64,000 nucleotides of DNA. Origin: Adiantum capillus-veneris. Lineage: Eukaryota > Streptophyta > Polypodiopsida > Polypodiales > Pteridaceae. The stretch lies in contig CM043961.1 of the NCBI GenBank assembly GCA_014529385.2, positions 18,084,478 through 18,148,477 on the forward strand, in the 5' to 3' direction. This document shows positions 54,908 through 64,000 of this stretch, one piece after another. Position numbers and translations under genes: made by a program. Below the pieces are notes generated by a model. It saw only the letters and a program-made list of their open reading frames with translations, was not told the origin of the DNA and did not search any database. Each line of letters opens with the position of its first letter. Position 1 is the stretch's first letter.

Positions 54908-56659
54908 TTAAGCTTCTTGCTCCTTGAAAGCACTGTCTGCGGGTAGGACATCTCCCATCTCGTAGGCTTGTATGCCTAGCTTGGTGGCCAACTGTATAGA
55001 TATAAAATTGTGAGTAGAACCAGGGTCAAAGAGAATAAAAGCATCATGTTCTCTTACCTTTCCCCAAGCATGGCATAGAGGAGATCCTTTGTGATGAGTT
55101 TGGTGAGTCTCCTCCTCTTGGATTTCAACCAAGGAAGCTCTAGGAGGATCTTGGCGGTTGTTCTTTTGGGGACAAGCGTGGTACGCATGCGCTTGTTCGC
55201 CACACTTGAAACACCGGTTATCCTTGCGATAACGCTCAAGCTCTTCAGAAGAGAGTTTGTTCTTACCTTTGTAAACTCCCTTCTCTTTAGCTTTGTTGGA
55301 GTTGCCCTTAGGAGACTTTTGGACATTGTCCTTCCCCTTCGGCTCGTTGGAACCCTTGTTTTCCGTGGGCTTATTATTTCTTTTAGCCCCCGTTTGGAAA
55401 TTGATTCGAGAGGCCACCATAGTATGGTGTATTACCGCCGATATGGTACGTGGCCTTTGGGAGTTGACATACTCCGCCATTTCTTTGGTTAAGCCCGCAC
55501 AAACTTGTTGCTTTTTTTCTCCAAAATCCAACTTTTTGAAGACAGTGGCTTTGAGTTGTAGGTCCCAAAACTTTTCTACATATTTGTGGATGGATTCATA
55601 GGGAGAGTGCTTTAAACTTCGCCATTCGGTGAGTACTTTGTCTTTGGCATCGGTGGCCAAAAACTGCTTCATAATGGAACCTCTTAAAGCTTTCCATGTT
55701 CGTGGAGCTTCACCGTTGGCTCGTAGGCTAGACCACCATTGCCAGGCAGACTTTTGAAAGTGCATAGCTACATGGCATAGCTTAGAGGACTCCGTGAAGC
55801 CCTCATCTCCAAACGCCGCATCGAATTGCTGGATAAAGGCCAAGACTTTGTCCGTAGCACCAAAGGTGTCATCATAGGTAAGGAAAGAGATGCTCTTCCC
55901 TCCCTCTTTGAACTTCTTCAGCTTGGATGACCTCTTCCATGCGGCATAGGATTTCCTATGGCCTCTTCTTTTTGATGGTTCAAAGGTTGCACCATCACTT
56001 TCTTCAGAAGGTGAAGAATTTGAAGAAGGTGAAGAAGAGGGTGACCTCTTTCTCGCCTTTGTCTTGTCTTGATCTTTGTCGTCTTTACCATCACTTTCAT
56101 AAGAGGAAGAGGATGAAGAAGATGGAGAAGAGGGTGTCCTCTTTTTCACCTTTTTCTTCTCTTGCTTTTTATCATCCCTCTTTGAATTATAGCGTGGAGA
56201 AGAGTGTAATGGTCTTCTCCGCTTTGGTGGTGATGGAGAGCGTTTAGCCTTCCGTCTTCGTGGAGCCATCTCCGGCAAGGTGGCGGGAGACTCACTTCTT
56301 TCTCGTTCCTTCGGTGGAGGCTCTTGAGTTCTCCTTTGGAAAGGAGATGCATCATCAAGAAGTAAATTCTTGAGCCCTTCGTACGGATTCTCTTCTTCTT
56401 CCCGAATCGGAGAGAGACCTCTTTTGGGAGTCTCACAAGGAGGCTTCCTAGGTGTTCTCTCGTCATGGTGATGAGCTTGGAGAATCCCGTGAGCACGAAG
56501 CTGCCGTTGCACTTCGCTTTGGGAATATGGATTGCCCATGGCTTGTTGAAGCCTAGAAACAAGATAGTTAACAAGCATCGGAGCATCATTAGTAGCTTGC
56601 TCATTAGCAAAATCAAAAGTATCAACATTAATTTCACTCTCTTTACTATTGTCAGCCAT
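54908..56659 (-). CDS. gag: Chromovirus gag-protease, 583 aa
   Basis: Intact frame from MADNSKESEINVD to a TAA at 54908. Order: an N-terminal region; a Ser/Lys/Arg-rich stretch (about 140-265) with RS/SP dipeptides resembling splicing-factor tails; a capsid domain (about 285-400, SAWQWWSSLRANGEAPRTWK); a zinc knuckle CFKCGEQAHAYHAC near 480-495 (C-X2-C-X4-H-X4-C); and a protease start FDPGSTHNFIS near 545, with Pro where Ser is usual after the catalytic Asp. The frame stops in the protease, five codons after AFK. The same frame then continues VTPLIGKL into pol. The stop may be simple decay or, less likely, a readthrough site. It forms the particle core. Confidence 0.9.
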   Translation of the reverse strand: MADNSKESEINVDTFDFANEQATNDAPMLVNYLVSRLQQAMGNPYSQSEVQRQLRAHGILQAHHHDERTPRKPPCETPKRGLSPIREEEENPYEGLKNLLLDDASPFQRRTQEPPPKERERSESPATLPEMAPRRRKAKRSPSPPKRRRPLHSSPRYNSKRDDKKQEKKKVKKRTPSSPSSSSSSSYESDGKDDKDQDKTKARKRSPSSSPSSNSSPSEESDGATFEPSKRRGHRKSYAAWKRSSKLKKFKEGGKSISFLTYDDTFGATDKVLAFIQQFDAAFGDEGFTESSKLCHVAMHFQKSAWQWWSSLRANGEAPRTWKALRGSIMKQFLATDAKDKVLTEWRSLKHSPYESIHKYVEKFWDLQLKATVFKKLDFGEKKQQVCAGLTKEMAEYVNSQRPRTISAVIHHTMVASRINFQTGAKRNNKPTENKGSNEPKGKDNVQKSPKGNSNKAKEKGVYKGKNKLSSEELERYRKDNRCFKCGEQAHAYHACPQKNNRQDPPRASLVEIQEEETHQTHHKGSPLCHAWGKVREHDAFILFDPGSTHNFISIQLATKLGIQAYEMGDVLPADSAFKEQEA

Positions 56660-57032
56660 TCTAACAACTTTTAGGTGTAAACTTTTTAGGTGTACTTTGG
56701 CACTTCAAGCCCTAGTTGCTACTCCTCTAGCTACTGTACCCACGACTCGAATACCATTAATTGCAAGGAATAGAAGAGAGGGTCTTTCAACACCAAAACA
56801 GCACCGGCTCCTGTCAAGCTTCTAATAGCTCAATAGTGGTTAAAAAGCCCCGTAGGACTCCACTATTAAGACCATAGCTATCGACGGTGATGCCCCGTTA
56901 ACTGCACAAAGGCAGGCGCACTGCAAGGCTGAAAAAACCCTATTCTACTTACTCACAGGAAATTAATAATACCAACCATTTATAGCTAGCTTGAGGACCT
57001 CCCTTCTTGAGCAAGAAAAGAGAAACCTTGTG

Positions 57033-57043
57033 CTCTGATACCA
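57033..57043 (-). other. Primer-binding site of the full chromovirus copy
   Basis: TGGTATCAGAG on the minus strand, directly after LTR B. Confidence 0.9.
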
Positions 57044-57044
57044 A

Positions 57045-58251
57045 TGTAACATTTAATGGTCTAAAAACTTATGTGTAGCGGAAATTAGCATGAACATAGT
57101 GGGCATTTCATTAGAATAGATTCCTAATGAGAATTACAAGAGTGCTTGGGTGGAGAGAGAAACAAAAAAGCATAACACCTAGTTAGATAGCATCAACAAT
57201 ACTTTCAAAAGAGAGAGAAATTAAGCTATTGACAACAGCTGAGGACCGGATTTTCATGGAGCCGGTCCCCCCTCCAAAAGGCTTTGTATTATGGTTTCTC
57301 CCATCAAGAGAGACATTGTACAATACAATTCTTTGTGTTCCTTCAAGACTAGCTAGTGCAATGAAGATGAAAGCTTCATGCACTAAGCAAAACACTTAGC
57401 AAACACAAATTTAATTATCCCCGTTCTCAAACCCAAGACCTCACACACCTTCGAAGATGGTGAGAGCTAGCAGGGTATGAGAGTAGATTGAGAGGAAGAA
57501 GGAGTATCTTACGAGAAAGATGTACATCTCCTCACATGATCACTCATATTAGCATAGCTTAGATTAGTAATTAGAATGGTAGAGGAGATGAGCATGCATT
57601 GAAGCTTGGCTCTTGGTTGGATTTGCATCCACATACCAAGAGTGTGTCGATGTAGACTTCTATCTCACAAGCTTGGAGTAGGTGATGAGCTCTCCATTAA
57701 AGCTTGGGAAGAGATAGTCTTCTCTTTCTTCACACCTGAGATTGTGTGAGTGTGTGTGTGATAATGCCTTGCAAAAATCAGCCCCCTGTCTCTCTTGGGC
57801 GAGCCCTCTTGCCATTCGCTCTTGCTTTTCCCCCATTGGAACTCCCCAAGTCAAGCCAATGGCTATTAAGCAGCATAAGTGATAGCCTTCTGACATGTGT
57901 CCCCCTTTCCCCTTTTGTGAGAGCTTAATCAATTAAACTTAATTGATTTAAATGAATTAAATCCCCATTGGACCTTTCCCCATTCTGACCAATAGGAATT
58001 AAGTAGCCCATTGGGCTGCTCAATTCCTATTGGACCCCTTCATGGGCTGTCCAATAATCAACCAGGAGACTTAATTTTCATTGGTTCTTTTTATTAAGTG
58101 TTTTAAAATTAATTATGCTAAATTAACTCTAGCCTAATTCTCATTGGTCCACTTCAAGGGTCATCCAATCGGAATTGAGCACACTTTGGGAGGGGAGCAA
58201 CTAGCTTCGGCATCTGACATGTGTCCTTCATTCCCTTTGTGTAAAGGGGGC

Positions 58252-58305
<54 letters not shown>

Positions 58306-58681
58306 ATTTCTCTCTCATCCCCTACTTGCTAGGCTCGCCCCCTCCTATGTAGGGATATGCAAGACTTTTTTGGTCACACACAAAGCATCCAATTCCTTAA
58401 GGTTGACCTTTGGACATAACCTTTGAATTTTGGAACCTTAGCATTTTGGAAGTCTTAATGGGCTGAACCTTAGGGTCTTTTTAGCCCATTGTTTCACATG
58501 GCTCTTTTGTAGATGCCCCCCCCTTTGGATCGCTATTTTCCCTCCTTTGGATCCCTACTATGGCCGGTCTGCTAGCTTAACCAATATTCTAGCTTTTTCT
58601 CCCCTGGCACTTCCCCATATTAAATGATCAATTTAACATGAGAAAATCATTTAGGAGAATTAGATATTGATTATTATGACA
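57045..58681 (-). repeat. Chromovirus LTR B, 1637 bp (5' LTR)
   Basis: On the minus strand TGTCATAATAATC ... AAATGTTACA. Contains a (GT)n tract at 58253-58303. The right flank is GTTAC of the host G1 element; its matching left flank was not found because the left part is truncated. Confidence 0.9.
58253..58303. repeat. (GT)n microsatellite in LTR B
   Basis: About 25 repeats. Confidence 0.95.
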
Positions 58682-59301
58682 GTTACCATATGCTTTATGG
58701 GCTGATCATACAACACATAGCTCAGTAACTGGATATATGCTTGCGGAGCTATTGTATGATCAAAAGCCAGTGATGCCAATTGAAGATACAATTTCCACAT
58801 GGAATGTACTACCTTGGCAAGAGGGGCTTAGCAGGGAAGGTCTCCTTGCATTGCACATAAGGCAACTAGAGAGAAGACCAAGAGACATTGAGGCTACAAA
58901 AGAACAACTCAAAAATGCAAGGTTGAAAAAAAAGGACTACTTTGATAAGCGACATTTGCTCAGGAGCAAAGCAATTGACAAAGGTGATTGGGTTTTAATG
59001 TATGATAATAGCCTTGATAACCAGCACATAGTCATGCATAAGTTTTCAAAAAGATGGTTTGGACCGTATGATGTAGAGCATGTGCATGGAAATGCTACTT
59101 AGCTTGTCTGAACTAGATGGTACAGAAGTAAAGATTTCCATTGTAGGAAAAATGATCAAAGTGTTTAAGAGAAGAGAAGACAATGATCCAAAAGATATTG
59201 AGGAGGAGGAAGAGCAAAACAAAGGTGAAGATCAAAGTGAAGATGAAGCGTTGCAAGCTATCAATGAAGATGAAATCATAGAAGACCTACAAGAGGACTA
59301 A
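58682..59301 (+). pseudogene. pol: Gypsy G1 pol, 3' end (integrase C-terminal part)
   Basis: The frame enters from the chromovirus edge with LPYALWADHTTHSSVTGYML, then ELLYDQKPVMPIE and RPRDIEATKEQLKNARLKKK. DKGDWVLMYDNSLDNQ and KRWFGPYDVEHVHGNAT follow, the C-terminal part of a gypsy integrase. A one-base shift near 59095 leads to SELDGTEVKISIVGKMIKVF and an acidic tail ending at 59301. The first part of the element is not seen to the left, so the chromovirus insertion or a later deletion removed it. The polypurine tract and 3' LTR follow, of the same family as 1057-3052. Confidence 0.85.
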
Positions 59302-59347
59302 TGTTGTTAAGATTAAATGTGGCACATACCAGAGAATGTGCAGGTTT

Positions 59348-59359
59348 AGAGGGGGTGGA
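59348..59359 (+). other. Polypurine tract of gypsy G1
   Basis: AGAGGGGGTGGA immediately before the LTR start TGTCGTGCTG. Confidence 0.85.
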
Positions 59360-59633
59360 TGTCGTGCTGTGACACGTACATAGTGGGAACGAATTCTACA
59401 AGATCTACCTTGCAACTTTTTAGATACATAAGTATATTTCTTATAATGTACATATGCACATCTAAGTATAATAATAAGATTTCTATCTCATCCTATTATT
59501 TATCTCAAGGGTAACATATTCTTACTTGCCGTCAAAAAGTACTATGGGAAAAGCGTCAATAGCTCTGCCTCTTTAACTTGAGAAAAAACATAATTATTAT
59601 CACACCCTAGCTAGATGCTATATCTAGGGTAAC

Positions 59634-59702
<69 letters not shown>

Positions 59703-59916
59703 TATGTATTTTTCATATTTTTCTTATATTTCCTTTTAATAGCTACTAGGAAGGAATCAAATCCTAGTGGGACACTAGCTTGCATGATTCTCAAAGATAC
59801 ACTTATTTTAATGCATTATTGCCAGAATGATTACAAAACTTTATCAAGGAGCAATGTCATGCTTTCATATTGCATGAGGTGTCCATTGGAATGAAATGAA
59901 AGTCTAGGCTAAGGGA
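59360..59916 (+). repeat. 3' LTR of gypsy G1, truncated
   Basis: Matches the inverted LTR at 3052 down to about 2400, then stops near AGTCTAGGCTAAGGGA where the copia LTR begins. It contains a (TA)n tract at 59638-59700 that is only a few repeats long in the left copy. Confidence 0.85.
59638..59700. repeat. (TA)n microsatellite
   Basis: About 31 repeats; expanded compared with TATATATA at 2738-2745. Confidence 0.95.
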
Positions 59917-60131
59917 CAGGAAAACAAACATAGCTTGGAGAAGACGAAGGAATCTCAAGGCACACAACTGAGAGTGTGTTACTTAGTGTGCAATTAATGG
60001 AGAGAGAGATAGCCCCATAATGAATGGGCGTATATACAATGCACGGGAGAAAAAACCTCCTAAAGAGGGAAAAAATGCCCCGATGGTCCTAGTGTGTTCA
60101 CACACATCACTACCACATGTATATGGTAACA
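59917..60131 (-). repeat. 3' LTR of copia C2
   Basis: On the minus strand TGTTACCATATACATGTGG onward, aligned with the copia LTRs at 10443 and 39000. The inner edge at 60131 is sharp. The outer edge near 59917-59920 is placed where G1 similarity ends. Confidence 0.75.
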
Positions 60132-60143
60132 AATCCCCCCTGG
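60132..60143 (-). other. Polypurine tract of copia C2
   Basis: CCAGGGGGGATT on the minus strand, directly before the LTR start. Confidence 0.85.
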
Positions 60144-60204
60144 AGTGATTAGGTGAACGAGAGCTGGGACATGAGTAAAGGAAAGTTCCATGCTCTGAGG
60201 ACAT

Positions 60205-63200
60205 GATCAATCCACAAAGGCGAGTAAGCCCAAAGCTTTGCTGAAAGCTTTGAACTTCTCACGAGACAATGCTTTTGTGAAAAGATCTACAAGGTTGTCC
60301 TATGTTGGCACATAAGCCAAGCTGATCTCTCCTACTGAGAGCCTCTCCCTGACATAGTGGTAAGGCACCTCAATGTGCTTTGTGCGAGCATGAAAAATTG
60401 GGTTCCTCGCAACTGCCAATGAGCTCTGACTGTCAGTATAGATAGTGTTGGCAGTGTCTTGTCCAACACCCAAATCAACCATAAGGCGTCTGAGACATAC
60501 ACACTCAACCGTATCTATGAAGACTGCCTTGTACTCAGCCTCACAACTAGAAGTGGCCACAGTAGGTTGCTTCTTGCTCAACAATGATATACATGAACTG
60601 TGAAGCATGAAACAAAATCCACTTGTGGACACTTGCATGTCAAAAAAACCAGCCCAATGTGAGTCCGAAAAAGCATGTAAGTTTGGCGGCAATGATCCCC
60701 CCTTGGGATAAAACAAGCCAAGATGTAAAATGCCACTAAGGTAGCAAAAAATCCTTTTCACAGCTTGCCAATTCTTAGACCTTGGGCTATGCATAAATAT
60801 GCTGACTTCTGAGACTGCAAACTGAATATCCAGCGTCGTGTTGCATACATAAATGAGGTATCCAACAACAGTTTGGTAAAGAGACATCTGCAGGATCACC
60901 AGCATCATGAAGACTTAATTTCAAACATGTTTACATGGGAGTTGCAATAGGTTTGCAATCCTCAAGTCCAAACTTACATAGTAATGTAAGCATGTAACTT
61001 TTCTAACACAGAGCAATACCACCATCACACTGCTAAACTGTATACCCAAGTAATGATGCAACAGCCCCAAATCTTTCATCTTGAAGTTAGCATTCAAATT
61101 AGCCTCAGCAATATGTCTCTCGTTTGGTCCAGTGATCAACAAATCATCTACATGAAGAACCACAATGAGAAGGACATCACCCTCATGCTTTACATACAAT
61201 GTGCTTTATGTTGGACTGTTACGAAACCCTCGTTTGACCAAATGAGTGTCATCTTTATCATACCAAGCATGAGGAGATTGCTTCAACCATACAAAGCCTT
61301 CTTACATCTGCAACACTTTGTCCTCTTGTCCTTTCTTGACAAAACCATGAGGCTACATCACATAAACTTCCTCAAATATGTCACCATTCGAGAAAGTAGT
61401 AACAATGTCTGATTGATGTACATCCCAACCAAAATGAGCTGCCAATGCACATAGAAAATGCATAGTAGTCATACGACAAGTGGGAGCAAAAGTCTCTTCA
61501 TAATCTATGTCTTTTTGCTGTGCATAACCCTTTGCAACAAGTCAAGCCTTATGGTGATCGATCTCACCATCCGGCTTGCATTTCAACTTGTAAACCCACT
61601 TCGTACCAATGGCCTTTTTTCCAGGAGGCAAATCACATAAAGTCCATGTGTCATTTTCTATAAGTGCATCATATTCTGATTGCATGGCAGCCATCAAATT
61701 TTCTGAAGTTTGTGCTTCATTTAAAGAGAGAGGTTCCTCAACATCATGTAAGCTAGACAGAGCCAAAGCATAACAATCTGATGCATAAGATGCATGGTGA
61801 GAGCCTGAACGAGCTCGACTAGACAAAGGTGCATCAAATTTACTGTCACACAATGTATGCACCAGCCATTTTGGCATACCTCTAGCCTGCTCATTTTTAG
61901 TCCTTTCCTCATCAAGTACATCATGTACATCTGCATCAGTAATTGACTGATCTGCAACATTTTCAAACCCCCCCGTAGGTTGTACATTTGCCTCATTGGA
62001 ATTTACATTCGTATTTCCACCACTGAAAAGAGGCAACAAAGTGTTATAAATGTCATGTGAGCTTACATTACAGTCTCTAGTACATGACAGCAAGGGCTGC
62101 TGAACAGAATCTTCAACAAACACTACATCCTGTGAAACCAGAATACGCTTTGTTTGTGGATGATACAACCTGTAGCCTTTGCTTTTAGCACAATAACCAA
62201 CAAAAATACATTTGACAGCCTTATCATCCGATTTTATGCGTTGTGTTTGTGGCACCAAAGCATATGCCAAAGAGCCAAAAACACGCATGTGCTCAATAGA
62301 AGGCTTTTTATCATGCCATGCTTCATATGGAGTAATAGACTGCAAAGATTTCGTAGGACACCTGTTAAGTACATAAGTGGCACACATGATGGCCTCAAGC
62401 CAAAAAAAATGCTGCAAAGCTTGACTTTTGACCATACATCGTGCCATTTCCGTAAGTGGCTGTTTTTCCTCTTAGCAATACCATTTTGTTGAGGTGTATA
62501 AGGCCTTGTATATTGGTGTTTTATCCCACGACTAGCCAAAAATGCATTAAATTCAGAGACATATACTCCCACCTTGATCGGAACGGAGGGTGCCCATAGT
62601 ACATTTTGAGACATTTTCAGCCATAGCCAGAAATTGTTTGAAGCACATAAAAACATCAGACTTTGCATTAAGCGGAAATACACATGCATGCTTGGAAATG
62701 AAAGTCACGAAGTAAAGGTAATTGCCCAAGGATGGAGTTTGCATGTGTCCACAAACATCACTATGCACAAGCTGCAACCTGCATGTGGCCCTAACTGTGA
62801 ACCATCCTTTGGAAACTTTGAACACTGCATCTTACCCAAAATACAGCCTTCACAAACATGTTTGACGCGTGCTTCAAGAGGCGGCAAAGAAGCAACCATA
62901 TCAAATTTTTGCAAACATAGCAAACTGGAAAAATTCATGCCCAAAACGTGCATGCCACAGTTTTGCATCTGAAACAGCCCTCAAATCTGCAACTGCATTT
63001 GCAAAATTCTATCCACACTTGTCATACAAAGTGAGCTTATACAGCCCACGACATAAAAGGCCAGATGCAACAATTTCATCACCAAATTTGAGATCATGAA
63101 CTATACATCTGTCATCCACAAATTTGACTACAAGTCCAAGTCTAGCAAGTGCAGATACAGACAAAAGATTCTTCTTGATCCCAGGTACATAAAGTGCATC

Positions 63201-63629
63201 AACAAGTGTGAAAGAACTGCCATTTGCAGAAGTAAGCACAATCTTTACAACTCCCTGAACTGGATAAGAGGCATTGCTGGCACAAGTGATAGAATTCCCA
63301 GGAGGGACAGACTGGAGAGAGGTGAACAATTCATGATGTGAGGTAATGTGCTTTGTAGCACCACTGTCAAAATACCACACATGTGAATCTGCAGCAACTG
63401 ACATGCATGCATCATGGACAACATGATTGTAAGTGCACTCTGCACTGAAATCCCACTCTGCATTAACATCAACATCATAGTCTCCTTTTACAGAAGACTC
63501 AACAATGGCTACATTTGTAGTGAAATTAGCATTTGTAGTGGAACCACCCTCTTTCTTCTTAGCCTCTTTGGCCTTCAACTTTGGATACTGCTTGATCAAG
63601 TGATCATTAGCTTTACAATAATGTGGCAA
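60205..63629 (-). pseudogene. pol: Copia C2 pol: protease, integrase, RT, RNase H
   Basis: Minus strand, in the Ty1/copia order with integrase before RT. Protease at 63629-63009: YFDSGATKHIT and LYVPGIKKNLLSVSALARLG. GAG-pre-integrase near 62930-62800: MNFSSLL, CEGCILGKMQCSKFPKD. Integrase: LVHSDVCGHMQTPSLGNYLY, TLRSDQGGS, FNAFLASRGIKHQYTRPYTP. The long clean block 62447-61542 has YVLNRCPTKSLQ, VFGSLAYALVP and YDALIENDTWTLCDLPPGKK. RT pieces with VLHVDDLLITG at 61170-61130. RNase H at 60908-60300 has KQPTVATSSCEAEYKA and ends VPT followed by TAG in place of Glu, then DNLVDLFTKALSREKFK. At least four frameshifts. It is the best preserved copy of this copia family here. Confidence 0.9.
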
Positions 63630-64000
63630 CGCATATTCTTTTTTCCCTTATCACGAGAATTTCCAAACAAATTACTGTCAGCAGAAGCACTAGGAATAGA
63701 AGTTTTGCCACTCGCAGTAGAACCATAAGAAGTGGCTGCATTGTTGTTACCACCCTTTCTTTGAGAAGCAATAAAAGCCTGTTCAACTGCACGCTGCCTA
63801 GTTCTGTTTTTTCTGGAAAGTGACTCTTGCAACAACAATGTGCATAATGCATCAAACTTGACAACTTCAGGATTTCCTTGGGTCATAAGTCTCTAAGTAC
63901 TAGCAAAAGTATGGTAAGGCATCAAGAATAGTCTGTACAAGGGAACTATCTAAAATGACTTCACCTACAAAAATAAGTTGCTCATTGATATCCTTGACAT
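63596..64000 (-). pseudogene. gag: Copia C2 gag, 5' part outside the window
   Basis: Enters at 64000 with VKDINEQLIFVGE and DALPYF, then a one-base shift gives FDALCTLLLQESLSRKNRTR and an Asn/Ser/Ala-rich linker. The zinc knuckle CHYCKANDHLIKQYP spans a further frameshift near 63620 and has Tyr where the last Cys should be. The KDINEQL segment also occurs at the end of the left copia gag (near 20160), linking the copies to one family. Confidence 0.85.

Larger units (their letters stand above)
48782..58681 (-). mobile_element. Chromovirus (Ty3/gypsy) in LTR-gag-pol-LTR-gag(truncated) arrangement
   Basis: Reading leftward: LTR (58681-57045), primer site, gag-protease, pol with chromodomain remnant, polypurine tract, second LTR (51629-50022), a second primer site and a second leader plus gag, cut at 48782. 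The right edge sits in the integrase region of a plus-strand G1 element (GTTACCATATGC follows). Such LTR-internal-LTR-internal layouts usually come from recombination between LTRs of neighbouring copies. Confidence 0.85.

Noticed and set aside
55927..56247. Plus-strand frames opposite gag (also at 48879-49199)
   Set aside because: Antisense shadows of the low-complexity gag region, duplicated only because gag is duplicated.
58144..58332. Val/Cys-repeat protein in LTR B
   Set aside because: (GT)n microsatellite inside an LTR.
59977..60131. A very short 155-bp copia LTR with TGTTAC/GTAACA ends
   Set aside because: Similarity to the other copia LTRs continues outward to about 59917, so the inner TGTTAC is coincidental.

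Overview
This window looks like transposon-rich nuclear DNA of a land plant with a large genome. The evidence is plant-type Ty3/gypsy and Ty1/copia elements, a CACTA (En/Spm) element with plant-style introns, an hAT relic, L1-type LINEs, a tRNA-derived SINE, and many (GA)n/(CT)n/(CA)n tracts. I cannot name the species. I found no convincing intact host gene, rRNA, tRNA or organelle insert. Almost every reading frame belongs to a mobile element, and most are broken.

Layout, left to right. 1-3052: minus-strand gypsy element G1, whose gag runs off the left edge, with its primer site and a 2-kb 5' LTR. 3.4-10.1 kb: three minus-strand LINE relics, a perfect 230-bp tandem duplication and a small MITE-like insertion. 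10.4-23.3 kb: a plus-strand copia element split within gag by an 8.66-kb CACTA transposon (11204-19867). The CACTA carries a broken TNP2-type transposase gene, a second gene on the opposite strand, and between them a 1.4-kb array of nested palindromes. 23.8-24.8 kb: a 62-bp minisatellite. 25-27.3 kb: a protein-kinase-like pseudogene and a second decayed spliced gene. 27.5-29.6 kb: a minus-strand hAT transposase relic. 31.1-34.2 kb: a broken multi-exon transposase-like gene I cannot classify, with a convergent minus-strand ORF. 34.7-40.1 kb: a diverged second copy of the 7.7-11.2 kb segment. The two copies act as 'empty sites' for each other and give exact boundaries for several insertions.

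40.8-46 kb holds a long foldback element, a SINE with a 15-bp target duplication, and a gypsy primer site of the tRNA-Asp type followed by a gag-like pseudogene. 48.8-58.7 kb is a minus-strand chromovirus (gypsy with chromodomain) arranged LTR-gag-pol-LTR-gag(truncated). It lies inside the 3' part of a plus-strand G1 element, whose integrase tail and 3' LTR follow at 58.7-59.9 kb. That LTR is cut by a minus-strand copia element that fills 59.9-64 kb and runs off the right edge.

The nesting gives a relative order: G1 before the chromovirus and before the right-hand copia, and left-hand copia before CACTA. The strongest candidates for new biology are the palindromic array inside the CACTA element, the unclassified transposase-like locus at 31-34 kb, and the foldback at 40.8 kb. 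All calls are by eye from sequence, without database searches.
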